From assembly GCF_014930455.1 (NCBI RefSeq), contig NZ_JAAIYO010000005.1, positions 372,001 to 436,000 of the forward strand: a stretch of 64,000 bases of DNA, given 5' to 3'. Positions within the stretch are counted from its first letter, which is position 1. Each line of letters opens with the position of its first letter. Shown piece by piece: positions 58,279 through 64,000 of the stretch. A program made the translations under genes and the position numbers. The DNA is from Corallococcus soli. Its GTDB lineage: Bacteria; Myxococcota; Myxococcia; Myxococcales; Myxococcaceae. The notes beneath the pieces were generated by a model. That model did no database searches, was not told the DNA's origin, and was given only the letters and a program-made list of their open reading frames with translations.

Positions 58279-59714
58279 GAGTCACCTCCCACCGCGTACA
58301 CCAGCGACAGCCGCCCCATCAGCGCGCCACCCGCCTGCGCCTCCGCCGCCACGCCCCAGCGGTCCGTCAGCAGCACGCGCCCCCTCAACCCGAAGGAGCC
58401 GATGATGCCGCCGCCCCGCCCGCGCAGCCCGCCCACCAGGCCGTCCTTGCGGTGGTCGTAATAGAGCATCGCCTCGCCCCTGAACGGCCCGCCCCGCCCC
58501 AGCCACACGCCGTAGCCGAAGGTGTAGAGCAATTGCCCGTGCAGGTTGTCGTCCGCCACCTCGCCCGGGTAGCTGTAGCCCTGGTACGACAGGCCCACGC
58601 TGCCCTCCGCGAAGGAGCCGGCCATCCTCGGGCTCAGGCGCGCCATCGCGTAGCGCCCCCGCAGCGACACCTCGCCGCCGCCCAGCGTGAAGCCCTCCGT
58701 GGGATAGCGGTGGTAGGTCGCGAAGCCCTCCACGTCCAACGCCGTGCCATCCCCGCTGCCTGGCGCCCGCTCCGGCGCGCCCCACAGCCGGTACGCGGCG
58801 CCCGCGCGGATCCACGCATTGCCCTCGTCCGGCGCCAGCCGCGCCGACGCCTCCAGCCGCACCGCCGACAGCCGCGCCACCGCCCCCACCGCGAAGAAGT
58901 TCTGGTAGTCCGCCGTCGCGTCGCCCACGTACTGGTAGCCCAGGTCGAACTCCAGCGGCGGCAGCGTGGACGGCACCTTGCCCTGGCCGAGCCCCGGCGA
59001 CGTCACCGCGTACAGGTTCGCCAGCATCGACATGGAGAACAGCCCCGCCCCCGTCAGCGACACCGCGTACAGGGGGCCAATGGTCCGCCGCGACGCCCCG
59101 GTGAGCGCGATGGGCACCAGCCCCGCCCCCAGCAACCCCAGCCCCACCGCCTCCACCGCGAAGAGCTGCTTCGCCGTCGCCGTGTCTCCGGCCGCCCACG
59201 CCCCCAGCCCGTGCAGCAGCAGCCCCGGCACCACCGCCACCACCACCGGCAGCGCCTTGAACGGCGGCAGCGGCGCGTCCTCCTGCATCAGCCGCACGCG
59301 GGGCTCGGACACCCGGCCTCCGCCCTGCGCCAGCACGCCGCCAGCGCCGTCCTGCTGGAGGTTGATCCGCTGGAGCTCACCCGCCTCCGCGTAGACGGGG
59401 ATGCCCCCGCCGCGCTCGGGCGCCACCACCGGACCGGACTCCGCCGCGGACGCGGTGGGCACGGGCCGGGGCCCTGCGTCCGTCAGCACCCGGGCCATCA
59501 CCTCCGGGGGCACCACCGACGCCTTGGAGCCCTTGCGCGCCGGGATGTCCCGGGGCACGTCGCTTCCGCCCAGCTCCGGGCCCGTCGCCAGCAGCTCGAA
59601 CGCGGACAGCCACCCACCCCCGTCCTGCGCCCGCGCGCTCCCCGGGGCCAGCAGCAGCCCGAGCGCCACCGCGAAGGTGGCCCACCCTTTTCCGTCCGGG
59701 CGCGCATGCCCCAT
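58275..59714 (-). CDS. probable outer-membrane beta-barrel protein with a membrane segment, function unknown
   Basis: A 479-residue protein with a signal peptide (FAVALGLLLAPGSARAQ), a long linker, an internal hydrophobic region (FKALPVVVAVVPGLLLHGLG and onwards) and a C-terminal half rich in amphipathic strands with alternating Tyr/Gly, consistent with a beta barrel (LDVEGFATYHRYPTEGFTLG, YDHRKDGLVGGLRGRGGG). No family is recognised. It precedes the metallophosphoesterase gene, which it overlaps by four bases (ATGA), so they are co-translated. ATG 59714 is preferred. Confidence 0.7.
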   Translation of the reverse strand: MGHARPDGKGWATFAVALGLLLAPGSARAQDGGGWLSAFELLATGPELGGSDVPRDIPARKGSKASVVPPEVMARVLTDAGPRPVPTASAAESGPVVAPERGGGIPVYAEAGELQRINLQQDGAGGVLAQGGGRVSEPRVRLMQEDAPLPPFKALPVVVAVVPGLLLHGLGAWAAGDTATAKQLFAVEAVGLGLLGAGLVPIALTGASRRTIGPLYAVSLTGAGLFSMSMLANLYAVTSPGLGQGKVPSTLPPLEFDLGYQYVGDATADYQNFFAVGAVARLSAVRLEASARLAPDEGNAWIRAGAAYRLWGAPERAPGSGDGTALDVEGFATYHRYPTEGFTLGGGEVSLRGRYAMARLSPRMAGSFAEGSVGLSYQGYSYPGEVADDNLHGQLLYTFGYGVWLGRGGPFRGEAMLYYDHRKDGLVGGLRGRGGGIIGSFGLRGRVLLTDRWGVAAEAQAGGALMGRLSLVYAVGGDS

Positions 59715-60047
59715 GGCCGTCGTCTCGCTTCCCTGGGGCGGCCTTCCCGCCGCTCCCACCCGGACCCGAGGCCCTGGATGGCGCAGGTGATAACCCCGCC
59801 CCCTGAAAGCGCTGAATGAAGCGCCGTGAAGAAGTGTGAACCGCCATAGCAGCCCACCTCACGCCCGCACCCTGCCCACCCTGGACGTCCAGTCATTTCC
59901 ACGGGTTGTCACAACCCACCACACCCACGTCCCCCCCTGCTGGCACCCGGAGCGAAATCTTCGCACGCCATGCGAGCGCGCCCGGGACTTTCGGGCGAAG
60001 GCGAGTATGCTCGGGCTTTCCCCTTTACCGGCCCCGTCTGATCGCCC
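59715..60047. other. 333-base divergent promoter region before the Ser/Thr kinase
   Basis: It holds no gene that I can support. Notable structures are the perfect palindrome TGGACGTCCA (59882-59891) and a 7-1-7 palindrome GGGTTGT-C-ACAACCC (59903-59917), either of which could be an operator for the divergent genes. Confidence 0.5.
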
Positions 60048-62906
60048 GTGGCAGAACCCAGTCCCCAGCAATTCGGCAAGTACGTCCTGGTCTCCAAGAT
60101 TGCCGCGGGGGGCATGGCCGTCACGTATCGCGCGCGCCTGACGGGGGCGGCCGGCGTCACGAAGCCTTGCGTCATCAAGCAGATCCTCCCGCACTTCGTG
60201 GACGACCACGACTTCGTGGAGATGTTCATCAGCGAAGCGCGCGTCGCGGCCGGCCTCACGCACGGCAACATCGCGCAGATCTTCGACTTCGGTGAGGTGG
60301 ACGGGCAGTACTTCATCGCCATGGAGCTGGTGCACGGCCAGCCCCTGTCGAAGGTGCTGCGCCGCGCGGCGCGCGCCGGGGTGGGCTTCCTTCCGCAGCC
60401 GCTGGCGCTGCACATCGCCAGCAAGCTGTGCGAGGGCCTGGACTACGCGCACCGCCACGTGGGCGAGGACGGCCAGACGCTGGGGCTCGTGCACCGCGAC
60501 GTGTCCCCCGACAACGTCCTCATCTCCTACGAGGGCGAGGTCAAGGTCATCGACTTCGGCATCGCCAAGGCCACCAGCGCGGTGGAGGCCAAGACCTCAC
60601 CCGGCACGCTCAAGGGCAAGTACCCGTACTTCTCCCCCGAGCAGGCCCGGGGACGGCAGGACCTGGACGCGCGCACGGACGTGTACGCCGCAGGCATCGT
60701 CCTCTACGAGATGCTGTGCGGCCGGCGCCCCTTCGAGGGCGAGTTCGTCACGGTGCTGCCGCGCATCATCGACGGGGACTGCCTGCCCCCGTCCGCCATC
60801 AACCCGGGCGTGGGCGAGGACCTGGAGCAGATCGTCGCGCACGCGATGGCGGTGGACCGCGACGCGCGCTACCAGACGGCGAAGGACCTGAGCGAGTCGC
60901 TGGTGGAGATGCTCTACCGCGACACGCCGCGCTTCACGCCCACGATGCTGAGCCAGCTCATGGCGTACCTCTTCGCGGAGGAGCTCACCGCGGAGGGGCG
61001 CAAGGTGGAGCTGCCGCCCAGCTTCAAGGATCAGCTGGCCGCGTGGCAGTCCCCGTCGTCGGAGCCTTCCCAGGGCCGCGCGCGGATGCCCTCCAGCAAC
61101 GGCCGGGTGTCCAGCCCCGGCGGGGTGCGCGCGTCCAACCCGGGCGTCCAGCCCCGGGCGTCCAGCCCCGGCGTGCGCTCGCCCAGCGCGTCCGGCCTGC
61201 GCCCCACCCCCACCAGCGAGGGCGGCAGGCGCGGCACCGGCACGCAGGCCACCGTCGTGCGCAAGAGCGCCCCGGGCACCCGCCGGGTGACCACGCCGGG
61301 GGGAACGCGGGAGACCACCGGCACCGGACGGCGCCCGCTGCCGCCCGAGCTGCCCCCGGAGCCCGACACGGACTCCGGCATGGAGCCCACGGCGATGCCG
61401 GTGCTCCCCACCTACGCGGCGCCCCGGGACACGCCGGTGGAGACGCCCGAGGCGGTGCCCACGGAGGTGGGCACGGAGGTGGGCGCGGACGCGGAGGACA
61501 AGCCCGCGCTCCGGGTGCGCACCACCGTGGACGAGGCCCGCGAGAAGCTGGCCGCCGAGGACGCCGAGCGCGAGCGCAAGCGCGTGAAGCAGGTGCGCGC
61601 GCTGAGCCTGGGCGTGTTCGCCCTCACCGCCGTGGTGCTCTTCATCGGGCTGCTGGTGCACCTGCTGTCGCCGCCGGAGGTCGCCACCGAGGAGTCCGGC
61701 CCGGTGGCCATCCTGTGGATCACCTCCAAGCCGGAGGGCGCCTCCATCGTCGTCAACGGCCAGCCGTCCGGCACCACGCCCAACCGCGTCCTGGGCGCGG
61801 ACGTGCGCACGCCCCACACCATCGTCATCACCAAGCCGGGCTACCGCGCGTGGACGCGGCGCTTCTCCCCCAACCAGGCGGAGTACCACCTCAAGGCGGA
61901 GCTGGAGGTGGCGCCCGGCACCACCCAGATGGTGTCTGAGATCCCCACCACCGGCATCGACGCGGGAGGCGCGTCCGTGGACGCGGGCGCCGTCGTCGCC
62001 GCGCTCGCCGGGGACGCGGGCACGGACGCCGACGCGGGCACGGACGCTGACGCGGGCACCGCCGTCGCCGCGCTCGCCGGAGACGCCGGGCTGGAGGACG
62101 ACGGGGGCACGGCCGCCGTCGCCGCCGCGACCGAAGCGCCGCTCGAGGGCCTGGACCGCGAGATGCGCGTGGTGGACTACCCCACGCGCCTGCTGGTGCT
62201 GCGGCCCGTGTACAACGCCCTGCCCGTGCTGGAGTACACGCCGGCCACCATCGACGTGTCGCCGGGGACCGGCTACTCGGTGTGGACCGAGGGCAGCGCG
62301 GCGTTCGAGAACGGCGACGGCACCGCGTCCGGCACGCTCATGTACTACGCGGAAGGGGAGCTGCCGGCCGACAACGCCGTGGGCTTCATCAGCGCCGCGC
62401 CCCGCACCCTCAAGGGCGCCAAGCGGCTGCACTTCTTCGCGCTGGACGACACCGGCCCGGAGGACAACCGGGGCTCCATCCGCGTGCACCTGCGGCAGTC
62501 CGTCTACGTGCCGCCGCGCTCCGTGCTCTTCGAGCCCCAGAAGAACGCCTTCCAGGTGAAGGCCCGGCACCAGATGCTGCTGCGGGGCATGGACCCCAAG
62601 TCCACCTACCTCATCACCGTGCGCGACGACTTCGCCGAGGTGCGCGCCGGCGCCCAGGGCCGCGTGAAGACGGTGCTGTGCGTGGAGAAGGGCCGGGCCC
62701 CGGAGGACGTGCGCCGCTCGCACCGCCTCTTCGAGGCGGGCAAGCGCTACCAGGTGTCTGGCGTCAAGGACCTGCGCTGCGTCTTCCCGGACACGAACCT
62801 GGACGACAACAGGGGCGCGCTCGACTTCGACATCGTCGACGTGACGAACATGTCCCGCAAGGAGCGCGCCGAAGCGCTCCGCGGTGCCAGCCGCTCGGAG
62901 CGGTAG
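60048..62906 (+). CDS. transmembrane Ser/Thr protein kinase with PEGA domain
   Basis: A 952-residue receptor-like kinase. The kinase domain covers about residues 10-275: Gly loop KIAAGGMA, Lys44 in CVIKQIL, catalytic loop HRDVSPDN (149-156) and DFG (169-171), and the activation segment ending FSPEQARG. A long disordered linker with SSPGVR-type repeats follows, then one transmembrane helix near 515-540 (LSLGVFALTAVVLFIGLLVH). Outside are a PEGA domain (ILWITSKPEGASIVVNG) and a unique C-terminal half. The start is GTG 60048. Typical targets of such kinases are FHA-containing proteins; none is adjacent. Confidence 0.9.
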   Translation: MAEPSPQQFGKYVLVSKIAAGGMAVTYRARLTGAAGVTKPCVIKQILPHFVDDHDFVEMFISEARVAAGLTHGNIAQIFDFGEVDGQYFIAMELVHGQPLSKVLRRAARAGVGFLPQPLALHIASKLCEGLDYAHRHVGEDGQTLGLVHRDVSPDNVLISYEGEVKVIDFGIAKATSAVEAKTSPGTLKGKYPYFSPEQARGRQDLDARTDVYAAGIVLYEMLCGRRPFEGEFVTVLPRIIDGDCLPPSAINPGVGEDLEQIVAHAMAVDRDARYQTAKDLSESLVEMLYRDTPRFTPTMLSQLMAYLFAEELTAEGRKVELPPSFKDQLAAWQSPSSEPSQGRARMPSSNGRVSSPGGVRASNPGVQPRASSPGVRSPSASGLRPTPTSEGGRRGTGTQATVVRKSAPGTRRVTTPGGTRETTGTGRRPLPPELPPEPDTDSGMEPTAMPVLPTYAAPRDTPVETPEAVPTEVGTEVGADAEDKPALRVRTTVDEAREKLAAEDAERERKRVKQVRALSLGVFALTAVVLFIGLLVHLLSPPEVATEESGPVAILWITSKPEGASIVVNGQPSGTTPNRVLGADVRTPHTIVITKPGYRAWTRRFSPNQAEYHLKAELEVAPGTTQMVSEIPTTGIDAGGASVDAGAVVAALAGDAGTDADAGTDADAGTAVAALAGDAGLEDDGGTAAVAAATEAPLEGLDREMRVVDYPTRLLVLRPVYNALPVLEYTPATIDVSPGTGYSVWTEGSAAFENGDGTASGTLMYYAEGELPADNAVGFISAAPRTLKGAKRLHFFALDDTGPEDNRGSIRVHLRQSVYVPPRSVLFEPQKNAFQVKARHQMLLRGMDPKSTYLITVRDDFAEVRAGAQGRVKTVLCVEKGRAPEDVRRSHRLFEAGKRYQVSGVKDLRCVFPDTNLDDNRGALDFDIVDVTNMSRKERAEALRGASRSER
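61990..62090 (+). repeat. short tandem repeats in the extracellular linker of the kinase
   Basis: An 18-base unit, GACGCGGGCACGGACGCC, is repeated twice at about 62013-62048, and a longer AVVAALAGDAG/AVAALAGDAG pair flanks it. The repeats encode an Ala/Gly/Asp-rich linker between the PEGA and the C-terminal domain. Confidence 0.7.
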
Positions 62907-63069
62907 CCTCCCCGCCGAAGGGCGGCCGGACAGCCGGGCCCCCGCCCACGGGCCCGTCCGGCAGGCAGGCTTCAAGGACACCCGGGACATGCCCCTGACG
63001 CACGGCTCCCATCCGGGAGGCAGTGCCTACCCTCACGGACATCCACTTCGTGTTTCCGGGAGTCCGTCC

Positions 63070-63627
63070 ATGATGCCTGTGCTGTCGTCGACTGGTCTGG
63101 TGCTGCACAACCTGGGTCTCGCCGCCGGTTTCGGTGGTTCGCTCTTCGGGAAGATTGCCCTCAACCCGGCCGTGGCCGTCATCGAGTCCCGCGAGGAGCG
63201 GGGCCAGGTGGTGAACGCCGCCTGGAACGGCTTCAACATCGTCAACGCGGCGTCGGTGGGGCTGGCGGCCGTCACCTGGCTGGTGGGCCGCTCGCGGCTG
63301 ACGGGCCGGGAGATTGACGGCACGACGCGCGGGCTGGTCATCGCCAAGGACGTGCTGCTGGGCGCCACCGTGGCGCTGGGTGCGGCCAACATCATTGGCG
63401 GGGCCTTCCTGGCGAAGCAGGCGCCCGAAGGCGCCGTCCCCTCGGAGACGGGCCTGACGCCCACCGCCAACACGCCCGAGGCCGCCGCCAAGACGATGAA
63501 GGCGCTCGACGCGGGCGGCATCGTCAACCTCATCTCCATGGCGGGCGTCATCGCCGTCACCGCCATCCTCAACATGCGCGCGGGCAGCTCCTCGCGCTGG
63601 TCGCTGGTTGCCAGGTTCCTTCCGTAA
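63070..63627 (+). CDS. membrane protein of unknown function
   Basis: A 185-residue protein with four hydrophobic segments, for example STGLVLHNLGLAAGFGGSLF, AASVGLAAVTWLVG, VLLGATVALGAANIIGGAFL and GGIVNLISMAGVIAVTAILN. It has no recognised domain and ends with an Arg-rich tail. ATG 63070 is the likely start. It stands alone between the kinase and gyrB. Confidence 0.7.
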   Translation: MMPVLSSTGLVLHNLGLAAGFGGSLFGKIALNPAVAVIESREERGQVVNAAWNGFNIVNAASVGLAAVTWLVGRSRLTGREIDGTTRGLVIAKDVLLGATVALGAANIIGGAFLAKQAPEGAVPSETGLTPTANTPEAAAKTMKALDAGGIVNLISMAGVIAVTAILNMRAGSSSRWSLVARFLP

Positions 63628-63779
63628 GGGCTTCCGGGGGCCGCCTGCGGTGCGCCGCGGCCCGGCTCGACAAGGATGGGAAGGGCGCGTGGGCGCGGAT
63701 GCCTTGAAAGCGGCACCGGGCCCACGGGTCTTTCCAACCCGGGGCCCGGCGCGCACTCCAGGAGGCCTTGCGTCAGGCC

Positions 63780-64000
63780 TCAGATGTCCAGGTTCTGCAC
63801 GTCCAGCGCGTTGCGCTCGATGAACTCACGGCGGGGCTCCACCGCCTCGCCCATCAGCAGCGAGAAGATGTCGTCGCTCTCCACCGCGTCCTCCACCCGC
63901 ACCTGGAGCAGCGTGCGCGTGAGGGGGTTCATGGTGGTGTCCCAGAGCTGCTCCGGGTTCATCTCACCCAGCCCCTTGTAGCGCTGCAGGCCCAGGCCCT
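63780..64000 (-). CDS. gyrB: DNA gyrase subunit B, C-terminal end (gene continues beyond the window)
   Basis: The visible complement reads [20 protein letters not shown] and ends [15 protein letters not shown], the characteristic C-terminal end of GyrB, the ATPase subunit of DNA gyrase that introduces negative supercoils. The [11 protein letters not shown] motif belongs to the TOPRIM/C-terminal region. The stop codon is at 63780-63782, and the upstream part of about 740 residues lies outside the window. Confidence 0.95.
   Translation of the reverse strand, partial: GLGLQRYKGLGEMNPEQLWDTTMNPLTRTLLQVRVEDAVESDDIFSLLMGEAVEPRREFIERNALDVQNLDI

Noticed and set aside
60597-62990. 797-residue open frame on the minus strand
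   Set aside because: It is antisense to the Ser/Thr kinase, whose kinase and PEGA motifs are unmistakable.

Overview
The window looks like chromosome of a myxobacterium of the Myxococcaceae, most likely Corallococcus or a close relative. This rests on very high GC with G/C-rich third codon positions, a DUF6310/DUF5953 gene pair, many two-component and Ser/Thr kinases, abundant lipoproteins and tandem paralogues. Genus is an inference from gene families, not from an alignment.

Layout. 1-5.4 kb: end of an acyl-CoA desaturase, a DUF6310 lipoprotein with its DUF5953 neighbour, a divergent HxlR regulator/SDR reductase pair, a FemAB-like acetyltransferase and a Sufu-domain protein. 5.4-10.8 kb: hybrid histidine kinase, dipeptide epimerase, NarL-type regulator, lipoprotein. 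10.9-16.8 kb: a tightly overlapping five-gene operon (MoxR-like AAA ATPase, unknown protein, zincin-vWA fusion, small helical protein, PaaK-like adenylating enzyme). 17-24 kb: sensor kinase, radical SAM protein, AbiEi/AbiEii toxin-antitoxin operon behind a long palindrome, RecQ helicase. 24-28.7 kb: asparagine-synthase-like enzyme, glycosyltransferase and ROK-like protein as an overlapping operon, then an HNH endonuclease. The asparagine-synthase gene carries a periodic array of DnaA-box-like and GCGATCA motifs. 28.8-34.3 kb: two tandem HtrA-like proteases, dioxygenase, MpaB-type oxygenase, redoxin. 34.3-41.5 kb: DsbD, vWA protein, EMO-type electron transfer oxidoreductase. 41.5-46.4 kb: ankyrin protein, four tandem DUF3592-like membrane proteins, TolB-like lipoprotein, degenerate archaemetzincin, tRNA-Gln, an rtcB remnant. 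46.4-56.5 kb: flavoprotein disulfide reductase, GT87 enzyme, and a complete TonB/ExbB/ExbD/ExbD/receptor/lipoprotein uptake locus. 56.5-64 kb: AT-hook protein, metallophosphoesterase and outer-membrane protein pair, PEGA Ser/Thr kinase, membrane protein, and the 3' end of gyrB.

The strongest unexplained signal is the array at 24814-25114. Four perfect TGTGGACAAC elements (reverse complement contains TTGTCCACA, the high-GC DnaA box) alternate with four GCGATCA elements every 36-42 bases inside a reading frame, with conserved wobble bases that argue for selection on DNA rather than protein. Other points of note are the five-gene AAA/zincin-vWA/ligase operon, a repeated -10-like hexamer 6-11 bases before start codons that suggests leaderless transcripts, an archaemetzincin that has lost two active-site residues, and a CIRCE-geometry hairpin beside the ribosome site of an HtrA-like gene.
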